DNA from: Lysinibacillus macroides | GTDB lineage: Bacteria; Bacillota; Bacilli; Bacillales_A; Planococcaceae | NCBI RefSeq assembly: GCF_001281525.1 | Contig: NZ_LGCI01000003.1 | Span: forward strand, 1 to 40,123 | Reading direction: 5' to 3' | DNA length: 40,123 bases | Part shown: piece after piece, positions 1-9,281 of the stretch | Position numbering within the stretch: position 1 is the stretch's first letter | Layout of the letters: the number at the start of each line of letters is the position of its first letter | Notes under the pieces: model-generated | Database searches by the model: none | The model's input: the letters and a program-made list of their open reading frames with translations, nothing else | Told to the model about the DNA's origin: nothing | Translations under genes and position numbers: made by a program

Positions 1-83
1 GCATCCATTTTGATGTCCAAAATTTTTGTTTCGTTCACTCGCCGAAGCTAGCTACTTAAAACGTTATTGATTACGTTTTGCTT

Positions 84-104
84 GTTCAGTTTTCAAGGTT
101 CATG
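84..104 (-). promoter_or_regulatory. rRNA-operon leader antitermination-type box
   Basis: Read on the minus strand, this stretch is AACCTTGAAAACTGAACAAG, closely similar to the conserved leader/spacer sequence found in Bacillales rrn operons just before 16S or 23S rRNA. With the strong promoter about 50 bases upstream, it suggests that the window opens inside the leader of an rRNA operon transcribed leftwards. The rRNA gene itself would lie outside the window. The match is from memory of the family, not an alignment. Confidence 0.6.
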
Positions 105-146
105 TTTTGCTTTGTTTTAGCATGTCAACGTGGCGACTTGTATAAT

Positions 147-173
147 ATTATACCCTTATTTCGAAAAGGTCAA
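147..173 (-). promoter_or_regulatory. Probable rrn promoter
   Basis: On the minus strand there is a TTGACC -35 box (168-173) and a perfect TATAAT -10 box (147-152) with a 15-base spacer. A TAATAT overlapping the -10 (145-150) would give the usual 17. A/T-tracts directly upstream resemble an UP element. It points towards the leader box at 84-104, which fits a stable-RNA promoter. Confidence 0.6.
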
Positions 174-273
174 TACTTTTCCCTAAAAAAATTTAAGTTT
201 TTTCTTGCTATAGAAAAACTTCCTATTATTAATGACCATAAAATATTTTTACATCCACAGTTAGTTAGAAAGT

Positions 274-583
274 AATTTTATCATATCTTTTTATAAAAAA
301 TAATAGATTCTACAGAAAAATTGAGTAAAAACATATTAGCATAAAGCTTACAAGTTCACCCTTGCCGCCTATCTTCTATCCATTAAGTAAAAATTCAAAA
401 GGGCACCACTATTCTTGTACAAAAAATAAAATATAAAACCAAATAAATACTGCATACAAAAAAGGTTAAATTTTCAATAAACCACCTCGAAACATATTAT
501 TAGTCACATGCTTGAAATAGAGCCGTTACTAGCCATATATTAACCATTCACAAAAATGCGATTTCAATCTAAGATGTACAAAT
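274..583. other. Gene-free AT-rich spacer
   Basis: No open frame with a ribosome binding site is visible on either strand between the rrn-type promoter and the pxpA terminator. The stretch is AT-rich and I see no clear repeats. Confidence 0.6.
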
Positions 584-623
584 AAAAAATGCCTAAACGC
601 TATTAAAACAACGCTTTGGCATT
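584..623 (-). terminator. Terminator after pxpA
   Basis: An imperfect hairpin with AATGCC/GGCATT outer arms (588-593 and 618-623) and an inner CG pair is followed on the minus strand by a T-run (positions 588 down to 581). It lies about 50 bases beyond the pxpA stop. Confidence 0.65.
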
Positions 624-671
624 CTAAAATTGCAATGATGAAAAAACTTATCCCACATGCACCCTCTACTT

Positions 672-1439
672 TTATAACCAATCAGCTAACTTTTTTATTT
701 CTACGCCCCTGTCGATTAAAGCGGCTTTAATATCTTTGGCTAACGTCAAAGATCCAACTGTATCACCATGAATTAAAATACTTTCGCCCTCAACTGCTAT
801 CTCTTTTCCTGTAATCGTCTCTACTTTACCTTCTATTACCATCCGAACACAGCGATCAATAACAATATCTTTATTAAGGATTACAGCATTCGAATTTCTT
901 CTCGAAACTAATGTACCATCATCATTGTAAGCACGATCAGCAAAAATTAGCTTTGCTACTTTCATTCCTTTTTCTCTAGCAAGCCGCTCTAATTCACCTG
1001 CCTGTGTAACAATAATTAATGAGGGATCAAATTCGATTACCGCTTCAAGCATTGCGGTAGCACATTCTCTATCGACCATAGAAAGATCACCTAAACTACC
1101 ATGTGGACATATATGCTGTAATTTGCCCCCTGCCACTCTGACGAATGCCTCTAATGCGCCTAATTGATAAAGAACGTCTGTTTTTACTTCCCATGGTGTT
1201 ACACTAATATTTCTACGCCCAAAGCCTAGTAAATCCGGAAAGCCAGGATGTGCTCCTACACCTACGCCTTTTTTTATTGCTTCATAAACAGCCTTTGCCA
1301 TCGTTCTAGGATCTCCAGCGTGAAATCCACAAGCAACACTTGCTGAGCTAACAAGTTCAATAATACTAGCATCATCAGCAGCCTCGTATAGACCAAAGCC
1401 TTCACCTAAATCCGAAATAATATCAATTACACGCCCCAT
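672..1439 (-). CDS. pxpA: 5-oxoprolinase subunit A (LamB/YcsF family)
   Basis: PxpA is one of three subunits (PxpA, B, C) of the ATP-dependent bacterial 5-oxoprolinase, which opens 5-oxo-L-proline (pyroglutamate) to L-glutamate in the cytoplasm. The 255-residue product has the family's N-terminal DLGEGFG signature, then ACGFHAGDP, the GVGAHPGFPD block and, near the C-terminus, the ILIHGD motif. Length is normal. I place the start at 1439 because GGGGAG sits at a good distance upstream; an in-frame ATG at 1460 lies before that ribosome binding site. The gene is apart from pxpB and pxpC, separated from the glycerate kinase gene by a divergent LysR regulator that probably controls it. Its substrate could be a substituted oxoproline, given the odd neighbours. 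Confidence 0.9.
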   Translation of the reverse strand: MGRVIDIISDLGEGFGLYEAADDASIIELVSSASVACGFHAGDPRTMAKAVYEAIKKGVGVGAHPGFPDLLGFGRRNISVTPWEVKTDVLYQLGALEAFVRVAGGKLQHICPHGSLGDLSMVDRECATAMLEAVIEFDPSLIIVTQAGELERLAREKGMKVAKLIFADRAYNDDGTLVSRRNSNAVILNKDIVIDRCVRMVIEGKVETITGKEIAVEGESILIHGDTVGSLTLAKDIKAALIDRGVEIKKLADWL

Positions 1440-1573
1440 GTACGTCTCCCCTTTTTTCACAATTAAAGTCTTTTAAACGATTTACTTTTAATTTTAGGCA
1501 TTGAAAGAATATTTGTAAAATTAGATAATTCGAAATATAATATCAATAAAATTAATATATTGAGGTGTGGACG

Positions 1574-2449
1574 ATGGATTCAATTGGAATCGAAGCATTT
1601 CTCGCAGTGATTCGTCATGGCTCTCTAACAGATGCTGCCAACGCATTATTTATTTCACAATCAACATTAAGTCATCGTCTCGCAAAGCTGGAAAGTGATG
1701 TAGGGGTCAATTTAATAGAACGTGGACGCGGCATAAGATCATTATCGTTAACAGCAGATGGACAAGAATTTTTGCTATTAGCCAAAAGATGGGAAGGTCT
1801 ATTATTAGAAACAACACAAATACGCTCGCGAAAAAAATCAATTAGCCTTTCGATTGGTGCAGTAGATAGTATCAATTCTTATGTATTGCCACCTGTATAC
1901 CGAGCGCTTAGTGAATTAAGCAGGGATTTGGAAATAAGCATTCGCACACAACAATCTACGGAATTATATTTATTACTGGAACGCGGAGAAATTGATATCG
2001 CATTTGGTCTAATTGAACAACCCATGCCAGGAATGATTATTGATAAATTTTTAGCTGAACCTCTCGTTGTAATTCGTAGGGAAGAAACACCCCAAACTCA
2101 TGAAATGATTGATATTTTAGAATTAGATCCAGACAAAGAATTGTACATGAACTGGCATGCGTCATTTCACGCCTGGTACAATAAATATCGTTCAGCAACA
2201 AAGTATCCACCTATTCGTGTTGATACCTCTATATTGCTACATACATTTATGGAGACACCTGGCTATTGGGCAATTGTCCCTTTATCAATGGCGGAAAACT
2301 TTAAAGCAACCGGCAAATATGGATTATATCGATTAAAAAACCCACCTCCCGATCGTATATGCTATCAAATTCAATCTATATACCCGCGTCCAAGCGCTGT
2401 GGAAGGGTTAAAAATTTTAGATTCTGTTATTAAAAAAGTTTTATACTAG
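1574..2449 (+). CDS. LysR-family transcriptional regulator
   Basis: This 291-residue protein has an N-terminal winged helix-turn-helix of LysR type (about residues 1-60, with the SLTDAANALFISQSTLSHRLAKLE segment) and a C-terminal type 2 periplasmic-binding-like effector domain. A GTG at 1565 is possible, but GAGGTG at 1562-1567 is the ribosome binding site for the ATG at 1574, so I start there. It is transcribed divergently from pxpA across a 134-base AT-rich gap, the usual arrangement for a LysR regulator and its target. The likely regulon is pxpA and perhaps the downstream catabolic operon; the effector is unknown. A hairpin terminator follows the gene. Confidence 0.88.
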   Translation: MDSIGIEAFLAVIRHGSLTDAANALFISQSTLSHRLAKLESDVGVNLIERGRGIRSLSLTADGQEFLLLAKRWEGLLLETTQIRSRKKSISLSIGAVDSINSYVLPPVYRALSELSRDLEISIRTQQSTELYLLLERGEIDIAFGLIEQPMPGMIIDKFLAEPLVVIRREETPQTHEMIDILELDPDKELYMNWHASFHAWYNKYRSATKYPPIRVDTSILLHTFMETPGYWAIVPLSMAENFKATGKYGLYRLKNPPPDRICYQIQSIYPRPSAVEGLKILDSVIKKVLY

Positions 2450-2470
2450 AATATCTTTTAACAGATTTAA

Positions 2471-2508
2471 GGGGAAGTCAGAACGAAGTCTAACTTTCCC
2501 AATTTTTT
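2471..2508 (+). terminator. Terminator after the LysR gene
   Basis: GGGGAAGT(C)AGA pairs with TCTAACTTTCCC (2471-2500), followed by a T-run at 2503-2508. It points in the direction of the LysR gene. Confidence 0.75.
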
Positions 2509-3643
2509 ATACTTTATAAGCAAAAAAGGTTCTAACAACTTGTTCTGCACAATTAGTAAGTAAGTCAGATGCCTGCTCCACCGCCTTTTGTAAAGTGGTT
2601 GGACCATTTACAATGCTGTGAATACTAATAATACCGTATTGATACAGCACATCGATTCCTTCACCAATTGAGCCGGCAAGAACAATTGTAGGAACATTAT
2701 ATTTCTTCGCCTCCTGTGCAACTCCCATTGGCGTTTTCCCTTCTGCTGTTTGGCAATCAATCTGCCCTTCTCCCGTGATAACTAAATCCGCTCCTGCTAC
2801 AGCTTTTGTAAAGCCCGAATAATCAATAACAATATCGATGCCTGCCCTTATTTCAGCTGGAAAAAACGCCTGAAATGCCCCTCCTAAACCACCAGCAGCT
2901 CCTGCTCCTTCACTGTGGTGAATACGAATGCCAGTATGCTTTTCAATTAAATCAGCTAAATGCTGTAAATTATTATCCAAAAGCTCCACCATCTCAGGTG
3001 TTGCCCCTTTTTGTGGACCAAAAATAGCTGAAGCACCATTTGAACCAATAAACGGATTTTTTACATCTGAGGCAATGATAAATGTTGCTTCGGCAATTCT
3101 TTTATCAAATTTACGATTATCAATCATGGTAATTTTATTTAATGCTCCACCTCCAAAGCCAATTTCATGACCGTTACAATCTAAAAACTGTAAGCCTAAT
3201 GCCTGCAACATACCAACACCTGCATCATTTGTCGCACTGCCGCCTAAGCCAATAATAAAATGACGATATCCTTGATCTAATGCTTGTTTTATTAGCTGAC
3301 CCATCCCATAGGTTGTCGTCTTTAGAGGATCACGTTTATCTTCTGGAATAAGATATAGGCCTGATGCACTTGCTGTTTCAATAATGCATGTTTGAACATC
3401 TCCTAAAACACCATAGGCTGCTGTGATATCACTACCAAGCGGATTTTTCACTTGTGCGTGATAGATTACTCCGTTAGTGGCTGCTACAAGTGCATCCATT
3501 GTACCTTCGCCGCCATCAGCCATTGGTACAATAACGGTTGCAGCACTCGGTAAATATTTCTTTACCCCTTTTTCTATCGCGATTGCTGCGTCGTAGGCTG
3601 ATATACTTCCTTTAAAGGAATCGGGTGCAATCACTATTTTCAT
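2507..3643 (-). CDS. Glycerate kinase (GlxK/GarK family)
   Basis: The enzyme phosphorylates D-glycerate with ATP to 2-phosphoglycerate (some family members yield 3-phosphoglycerate). The 379-residue sequence opens with the hallmark MKIVIAPDSFKGS and contains PMADGGEGTMDAL, the GLGGSATNDAGVGMLQALG block and a C-terminal ITGEGQID motif. I start at 3643, since AAAGGTG precedes it at normal spacing; the GTG at 3655 overlaps that site. It is the last gene of the minus-strand catabolic cluster, 58 bases after pxpC. With the hydroxypyruvate-reductase-like gene in the same cluster, it suggests that hydroxypyruvate or glyoxylate-derived carbon is routed to glycolysis through glycerate. Confidence 0.9.
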   Translation of the reverse strand: MKIVIAPDSFKGSISAYDAAIAIEKGVKKYLPSAATVIVPMADGGEGTMDALVAATNGVIYHAQVKNPLGSDITAAYGVLGDVQTCIIETASASGLYLIPEDKRDPLKTTTYGMGQLIKQALDQGYRHFIIGLGGSATNDAGVGMLQALGLQFLDCNGHEIGFGGGALNKITMIDNRKFDKRIAEATFIIASDVKNPFIGSNGASAIFGPQKGATPEMVELLDNNLQHLADLIEKHTGIRIHHSEGAGAAGGLGGAFQAFFPAEIRAGIDIVIDYSGFTKAVAGADLVITGEGQIDCQTAEGKTPMGVAQEAKKYNVPTIVLAGSIGEGIDVLYQYGIISIHSIVNGPTTLQKAVEQASDLLTNCAEQVVRTFFAYKV

Positions 3644-3701
3644 ATGGAACAACACCTTTTACTCAATTTTCGTTAAAGATTTGGCTTTATATTTATCCTA
3701 A

Positions 3702-4658
3702 TTATTTGCTTGCCATTTTGTTATTTACCTTTATTAAAGATAAAAGTCTCTCTCTTTTTTTATAAAGCTCTTGTGCTTCCTCAATCTCTATTTTTTCAAA
3801 ATGGATTACATCTCCTGGCTTCTTTTGCGCTAAATATGGTAAATCCACATCAATGACAACACCGATTTTTGTATACCCACCTGTCATTTGACAATCTGCC
3901 ATTAATACAATCGGTTGCCCATTTCCTGGAATTTGAATTGACCCCATTGTAATATAATCCGAAATAATATCTGGTCCAACTTTATGTGAAATTGCTGCTC
4001 CTTCTAAACGAAAGCCCATTCGATCAGATTCATTTAATACCTTGTAGCGGCTTGTACAAAATTTTTCAAGCTCTGACGCCTTAAACTCATCTGCCTGTGG
4101 TCCTAAAATGAATCTCATCGGACGATCCTCTCCAAAATTTGGCCTATATTCCGTTGGAAGTATTCTTCCAATTGATGTATACATAGAATTCCCAATTGAT
4201 ATAATATCCTTGGACTGTAGGGCTTTCCCATCCATGCCACCAAAGCCAGCTCTTAAGGAAGTAGATTTACTACCAATAACTATGGGAACATCAATACCAC
4301 CTGCAATTGCAATATATGCACGACAACCATAGCCAGTTGCAAAGCCAAACGTTAATTCGTCTCCTTTCTCGACCTTAATGGAAGTCCAAAGCGGTACATG
4401 TTTTCCATTTAACTTCGCACCTATATCTGCACCCGTAATTGCAATAATACCACCTTCTAAAAACTTTAGATGTGGCCCCATCAAAGTTACTTCGATTGCT
4501 GCTTCCTCATCGTCATTGCCGACTAAAATATTGGCAATTCTCAATGAAAATTTATCCATTGCACCACTGGCTGAAATACCATATTTTTGATAATTAGCTC
4601 GTCCGAGATCTTGAATTGTTGACATTAATCCTGGTTTAATGATTTCAATGAATTCCAT
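3702..4658 (-). CDS. pxpC: 5-oxoprolinase subunit C (biotin-dependent carboxyltransferase family, KipA-like)
   Basis: The protein (318 residues) begins MEFIEIIKPGLMSTIQDLGR, the family's typical start, and carries GISASGAMD, ITGADIGAKLNG and the C-terminal ILMADCQMTGGYTKIG segment. PxpC acts with PxpB and PxpA to hydrolyse 5-oxoproline with ATP. The family was earlier annotated as KipA or urea-amidolyase-like carboxyltransferase. Its start lies inside the end of pxpB (34-base overlap), so the two are probably translationally coupled. There is no biotin domain in the protein, as expected for Pxp. Confidence 0.9.
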   Translation of the reverse strand: MEFIEIIKPGLMSTIQDLGRANYQKYGISASGAMDKFSLRIANILVGNDDEEAAIEVTLMGPHLKFLEGGIIAITGADIGAKLNGKHVPLWTSIKVEKGDELTFGFATGYGCRAYIAIAGGIDVPIVIGSKSTSLRAGFGGMDGKALQSKDIISIGNSMYTSIGRILPTEYRPNFGEDRPMRFILGPQADEFKASELEKFCTSRYKVLNESDRMGFRLEGAAISHKVGPDIISDYITMGSIQIPGNGQPIVLMADCQMTGGYTKIGVVIDVDLPYLAQKKPGDVIHFEKIEIEEAQELYKKRERLLSLIKVNNKMASK

Positions 4659-5416
4659 TTTTTAATCCACTCTCTCTGTTTATTGTCATTCCATTGTTCA
4701 GCTTCTTCTGCACTAATTGCCTCAAACTTAATATAGTTTCCAGCAAGCAATGTACTTGGGGGATTTTGATGTGGATCAAATGTTTCCATAGGGGTTTGAC
4801 CGATTACATGCCAGCCGCTCGGTGATGCTAACGGATGGAGCACAGTAAGTCGATTAGCAATAACAATTGAGCCCTTTTCTACTTTTATTCTTGGACTACT
4901 TCTTCTTTTTAGCGCTAATCGTTCATCTAAATCCCCTAAATATGGATAGCTGCCAATTACTCCTAACATATAAATAAAATATGGTTTAGACGTATGTAGT
5001 CGAATAACTTCATCCATATCTAATCCTGTGCTTTCAGCAACATATTCGATATCAGGACCATATTCCCCTCCATACACAACTGGAATATGAATAATATTCT
5101 GTGGCTTATGTTCCTTATACTGTTCAAAAACGAGGCGACTTTTTATTATTTCAAGTTCTTCTGTTAATGCTTTATACGCTATGCTTAAAGGATTATAACG
5201 AATCGCAACTGTACAAAATGTAGGAATAATTTGTGTGACACCTGAAATCTTTGCTACCTCAACTTCTTGCGCAAAGCTTAATACTTTTTGATTTATACTG
5301 ATTCCCATTTCTTTCTCAAATTGAGCCACGATTACTTGATCTCCTAATGGCAAAAACTTAGGATATTGTGCAATTATATTTTTTTCAGAGTGCTCTGCTG
5401 TAGTTTCCTTAAACAT
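4625..5416 (-). CDS. pxpB: 5-oxoprolinase subunit B (KipI-like)
   Basis: This 263-residue protein belongs to the PxpB/KipI family (carboxyltransferase domain, subdomains C and D). Recognisable parts are the FLPLGDQVIVAQFE opening, IPVVYGGEYGPD, and the C-terminal LTVLHPLASPSGWHVIGQTP block. I place the start at 5416 because GGGAGGG lies five bases upstream; the GTG at 5434 lies before that site. It overlaps pxpC. KipI of B. subtilis also inhibits a sporulation kinase, but the context here (pxpA, pxpC, transporter, aminotransferase) speaks for catabolism. Confidence 0.9.
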   Translation of the reverse strand: MFKETTAEHSEKNIIAQYPKFLPLGDQVIVAQFEKEMGISINQKVLSFAQEVEVAKISGVTQIIPTFCTVAIRYNPLSIAYKALTEELEIIKSRLVFEQYKEHKPQNIIHIPVVYGGEYGPDIEYVAESTGLDMDEVIRLHTSKPYFIYMLGVIGSYPYLGDLDERLALKRRSSPRIKVEKGSIVIANRLTVLHPLASPSGWHVIGQTPMETFDPHQNPPSTLLAGNYIKFEAISAEEAEQWNDNKQREWIKKWNSLKSLNQD

Positions 5417-5452
5417 CTTAACCCTCCCAGCCACTTTCTTACGAAGATGAAA

Positions 5453-5520
5453 ATATTGGAATCAGCATGAAATAGCGATGAGTATATTTTTACATCGGCA
5501 TCCTATGCTTCATCCAATAT
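5453..5520. repeat. Long segmented inverted repeat between the MFS gene and pxpB
   Basis: Three nested complementary segments face one another with nearly symmetric gaps: ATATTGGA/TCCAATAT (5453-5460, 5513-5520), AGCAT/ATGCT (5464-5468, 5505-5509) and CGATG/CATCG (5476-5480, 5493-5497), with a loop of about 12 bases. The minus-strand transcript would form a 68-base imperfect hairpin between the transporter and pxpB. No clear U-run follows, so it looks more like a processing, stability or attenuation element than a strong terminator. Confidence 0.55.
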
Positions 5521-5577
5521 CACATTACTACTTTCTAAAATCATCATTTATTGTTCCATTCTTCTTACTTGGATCTC

Positions 5578-6957
5578 TTAATCTTCACCAAAGGCTTCTC
5601 TACCAATTTCCTCCATTGATTTGAAACGTGTCTCTACCCCTAAAATTGCTACAACTAGGGCTACAACACCTAATACAGAGCCAATTGTAACAAATACTGC
5701 TACTTGCCCAAATTGCGTTAACACCCAAGCAATGCCATATGGCGTAAAGATTGTCACAACTCGTCCAACTGCATTACAAAAACCTGAGCCTCTTAAACGC
5801 ACCTCTGTTGGCCAAATTTCTGGAATATACACCGCAGAAGATAAACAAACGTATATATACAGCACTGTAATTAAAATAAAGCCTATAATCATAATGAAAA
5901 TTTCAGATGATTGTAGAGCATAAATGTATCCAAGAATAGCAATTGTCACTAACAATCCAACCGCTAACCATTTACGTGGAAACTTATCAATAATTTTGGT
6001 TGCCACAAACACACCAAAAGGGGCTCCAAATAAAATAATGGTTGTCATTAATAATGACTTAGTCACTGTAATTCCTGATTGAACAAATAATGTAGGAATC
6101 CAAGTCATAATACTATAAATAGCTGTATTCATCCCAATTAACACAAAGCTTCCTAAAATTGTTCTTCTTAATAAATTACCTTTAAATAAACTTGAAAAAG
6201 GTAATGATTTTACTTCTTGCCCTCCAACAATATCGGCTTCCATTACAGGAGGTAATTTAGCTCCTGTTTCTTTTTCAATATCCTGCTCTACCTTCGATAA
6301 AATAGCCTCGGCTTTATCGAGCTCTCCACGTGATGCAAACCAGCGAGGTGATTCAGGTAAGCCGTGACGAGCAACCCATAAAATTAATGCTGCTACCCCA
6401 GCAATCATAAACATAGCTCTCCATCCTAGCTCTGACCCTAAAGCAGGCATTACCAATAAACCTGTTAACGTTGCGATAGGTGGGGCAAAGTTTGCTAATA
6501 ATGATAATTTTGCTGACCACTTCCCACGAACTCTACTTGGAATAAACTCTGGGAACGTTGCAAATCCTACCACAAGCTCTGCTCCTAGCCCTATTCCAAT
6601 AATCCCACGTAAAATAATTAACGTAACCATATCTGTGGCAAAAGCTGCTGCAATTGAAGCTATTCCAAAAATTAACAGATTAATTTGGTAGGCGAATTTT
6701 CTTCCTTTATGGTCACCAAGCAGTCCTGCTAAAATTGAACCAATAAATAATCCTGCCATTGTTGCGGATGTAAAAGCAGCATTCAAGTAGTTATTGGACC
6801 ATCCATTTTCAATTAATTGAGCTAAAATGGCTCCTCCCATATAGTTGTCAAAACCATCAATTAAGATCCCAATCCCGATTAACCAGAATACACTTTGATG
6901 CCATTTTGAAATGGGTAAGCGATCCATTCTTGCGCCAATATCATTTTGTTTTGCCAC
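5578..6957 (-). CDS. MFS transporter (sugar/aromatic-acid porter type)
   Basis: The 459-residue protein has about 12 hydrophobic segments and classic MFS signatures: DGFDNYMGGAIL in helix 1, the loop 2-3 motif GDHKGRKFAYQ, RGIIGIGLGAE in helix 4, and the FPRKWLAVG loop between the halves. It is most like the sugar-porter/AAHS branch that takes up organic and aromatic acids. The start is a GTG at 6957 behind AAGGAGG. It sits inside the catabolic cluster, so it probably imports the substrate of the Pxp/aminotransferase/aldolase set. The exact substrate cannot be read from the sequence. Confidence 0.85.
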   Translation of the reverse strand: MAKQNDIGARMDRLPISKWHQSVFWLIGIGILIDGFDNYMGGAILAQLIENGWSNNYLNAAFTSATMAGLFIGSILAGLLGDHKGRKFAYQINLLIFGIASIAAAFATDMVTLIILRGIIGIGLGAELVVGFATFPEFIPSRVRGKWSAKLSLLANFAPPIATLTGLLVMPALGSELGWRAMFMIAGVAALILWVARHGLPESPRWFASRGELDKAEAILSKVEQDIEKETGAKLPPVMEADIVGGQEVKSLPFSSLFKGNLLRRTILGSFVLIGMNTAIYSIMTWIPTLFVQSGITVTKSLLMTTIILFGAPFGVFVATKIIDKFPRKWLAVGLLVTIAILGYIYALQSSEIFIMIIGFILITVLYIYVCLSSAVYIPEIWPTEVRLRGSGFCNAVGRVVTIFTPYGIAWVLTQFGQVAVFVTIGSVLGVVALVVAILGVETRFKSMEEIGREAFGED

Positions 6958-7120
6958 AGCATATTCCCCTCCTTAAGTAATATTCATTACAGCTATTCAT
7001 ATTTATGTAAACTTAAATATGAAGACTTTTTTGTATATAAGTGTAATTTGGATGGTTAGCTAGCTATAAATTACAAATATTTTAATATAATTATAACCAT
7101 AATTTTAGTTAGCTTTTTAG

Positions 7121-8074
7121 TTATACAATATTTCTTGCTGCTCCTGCCACAAATGCTTTTACATTGTCTACTGCCATATCCAATAATCGTCCACGGGCTT
7201 CTTTCGTTGCCCATGAAATATGGGGAGTTATCATACAATTTTTAGCGGATAATAACGGATTTGATGCGGACGGCGGCTCAACATCCAAAACATCCAAGCC
7301 AGCTCCTGCAATTACGCCATTATTTAAAGCATCAGCAAGATCTTGGTTATTTATTAACCTCCCCCTGGACGTATTAATAATAATCGCTGAAGCTTTCATT
7401 ATCGCCAGATTATCTCGATTGATTATTTCTTCTGTTTCTGGCGTTAATGGACAATGTAGGCTAATAACGTCTGCTTCTTTTAACAAATCTGTTAAATGAT
7501 CTGCCCATTGGAAATTAGGTAAATCAACCTCACGCTGTTGACGATTATACGCGATAATCGACATGCCTAATGCTGAAGCTACTTGTGCTGTTTGATAACC
7601 AATACGTCCAAAACCAACGATACCAAACTTTTTGCCAGCTAACTCAATTAATGGATAGTTCCAGAAACACCAATCCTGATGATTTGTCCATTCTCCCGCT
7701 CTTACTGCATCACTATGTCTTTGTACACGTTGGCAGTGCTCTAATAATAAAGCAAAGACCATTTGTGCTACAGAATGAGTGCCATAGGCCGGAATATTTG
7801 TTACAACGACATTCTGTTCTTTAGCTGCTTCAACATCTACTACATCATATCCAGTGGCGAGTACGCCAATATATTTTAATTTGGGTAATTGCGCTAAAAT
7901 TTCTTTTGGAAGTGGTGTTTTATTCGTTAAAATAATTTCAGCTTCTACAGCACGTTCCACAATTAAATTATTTGGCGTGCGATTATAGACAGTCACTTCA
8001 CCGACTTCTGATAATTTCCTCCAGCTTAAATCGCCTGGATTCAGCGTATAGCCATCTAAAATAACGATATTCAT
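7121..8074 (-). CDS. D-2-hydroxyacid dehydrogenase, hydroxypyruvate/glyoxylate reductase-like
   Basis: This is a 317-residue NAD(P)-dependent D-isomer-specific 2-hydroxyacid dehydrogenase. It shows the Rossmann GFGRIG motif near residue 150, the catalytic Arg in NTSRGRL, the Glu in DVLDVEPP and the His in TPHISWATKEAR. The ITPHISWATKEAR segment is what I associate with glycerate dehydrogenase/hydroxypyruvate reductase. The start at 8074 has AGGA six bases upstream; an in-frame ATG at 8098 adds eight residues before the usual first strand. With glycerate kinase in the same cluster it would reduce hydroxypyruvate to glycerate, or glyoxylate to glycolate. Other 2-oxoacids are possible. Confidence 0.85.
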   Translation of the reverse strand: MNIVILDGYTLNPGDLSWRKLSEVGEVTVYNRTPNNLIVERAVEAEIILTNKTPLPKEILAQLPKLKYIGVLATGYDVVDVEAAKEQNVVVTNIPAYGTHSVAQMVFALLLEHCQRVQRHSDAVRAGEWTNHQDWCFWNYPLIELAGKKFGIVGFGRIGYQTAQVASALGMSIIAYNRQQREVDLPNFQWADHLTDLLKEADVISLHCPLTPETEEIINRDNLAIMKASAIIINTSRGRLINNQDLADALNNGVIAGAGLDVLDVEPPSASNPLLSAKNCMITPHISWATKEARGRLLDMAVDNVKAFVAGAARNIV

Positions 8075-8114
8075 TGCTTGTCCTACCCTTCCTTTCATAT
8101 ATGATAATCACTGC

Positions 8115-9281
8115 TTATGAAAATGCCTTTGCCATTCTTTTCATCGCTTCCTTCAACATCTCATCTGAATTGGCACAAGATATTCTCACATTTTTCTTAT
8201 ATGCTGGTCCGAATGCCTCTCCTGGCGTTACAGCTACACCCACTTCCTCCAATAAATATTCTGCTAGTTGATAGGAATCAAAGCCTGCAAAGTCTACTTC
8301 TGGAAATACATAAAAAGCTCCCTCAGGTTTTTCACACGTTACACCAGGAATTTTATTTAAGCTTTCCACAACAAAATCTAATCTTTCCTCATAACGATTC
8401 TTCATTTTTACTACTTCTTCTTCACTATTTTTTAATGCAGCAATGCCAGCAATTTGTACGAAGGATGTTGTACACGTCATCATATGTTGCTGTGCCTTTA
8501 GCGCTGCACTACATAATTCCTCAGGTAATGCTAGGTAGCCTAGCCGCCAGCCTGTCATAGCATAGCCCTTTGAAAAGCTTTGAACAGTAATCGTTCTCTT
8601 TAATAGCTCAGGATCGCTCGCTACACTTATAAATGGATGGTCCTCATATGTTAGGCGATCATACACTTCATCAGAGATAACGATTAAATTATGCTCCTCG
8701 GCCACTTTGCGAAGCTCAGTGATTTCTTCCTGCTTTAATACTCTTCCTGTCGGGTTATTTGGTGTATTAATAATGATCGCCTTCGTTTTTGCTGTACAAG
8801 CTTCAGCAATTAATTGACCTTTTAATGTAAAGTTATCTTTTTGATCGAGGTTAACATAAACCGTTTTTCCTCCCACCATTGTAATTAATGGCTCATAGCT
8901 TACCCAAGCTGGATTAACAATCATCACCTCATCATCTGGATTAATCATTGACATAAGTGCGATATAAAGGGCTAATTTTCCTCCAGGCGTTACGATAATT
9001 TGTGAGGCATGATAATTACAGTTATCCACATTACGCAGTTTGAGAGCAATTTCTTCACGTAACTCAGGAATGCCCGGACTATTTACATAATGTGTTTTTC
9101 CTTTCTTCATTGCTTCCTCAGCAATATCAATAATATTGTGCGGCGTATCAAAATCTGGCTCTCCTCCGCCTAAATTAATAACGTCTTTCCCTTGTTCAAT
9201 TAAAGATCTCGCTTTATCATTTATTGCGACAGTTTTAGATTCTGATAAATGATTAAACACCTCAGCATTTAATAACGTCAT
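8115..9281 (-). CDS. PLP-dependent class I aminotransferase
   Basis: The 388-residue protein is a fold-type I aminotransferase. It has GGGEPDFDTP near the N-terminus, NTPNNPTGRVL, SDEVYDRLTYE, the PLP lysine in SFSKGYAMTGWRLGY and the substrate-binding Arg in VRISCANS near the C-terminus. It resembles bacterial aspartate-type aminotransferases (subgroup I-gamma). Its ATG overlaps the stop of the upstream RraA-like gene by four bases, with GGAGG inside that gene, so the two are translationally coupled. In this context it would deaminate the amino acid released by 5-oxoprolinase (glutamate or a 4-substituted glutamate), giving the 2-oxoacid for the coupled aldolase. Confidence 0.88.
   Translation of the reverse strand: MTLLNAEVFNHLSESKTVAINDKARSLIEQGKDVINLGGGEPDFDTPHNIIDIAEEAMKKGKTHYVNSPGIPELREEIALKLRNVDNCNYHASQIIVTPGGKLALYIALMSMINPDDEVMIVNPAWVSYEPLITMVGGKTVYVNLDQKDNFTLKGQLIAEACTAKTKAIIINTPNNPTGRVLKQEEITELRKVAEEHNLIVISDEVYDRLTYEDHPFISVASDPELLKRTITVQSFSKGYAMTGWRLGYLALPEELCSAALKAQQHMMTCTTSFVQIAGIAALKNSEEEVVKMKNRYEERLDFVVESLNKIPGVTCEKPEGAFYVFPEVDFAGFDSYQLAEYLLEEVGVAVTPGEAFGPAYKKNVRISCANSDEMLKEAMKRMAKAFS

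Noticed and set aside
78..275. Open frame of 65 codons on the plus strand
   Set aside because: It runs antisense through the rrn-type leader and promoter, has no ribosome binding site and no protein-like composition.
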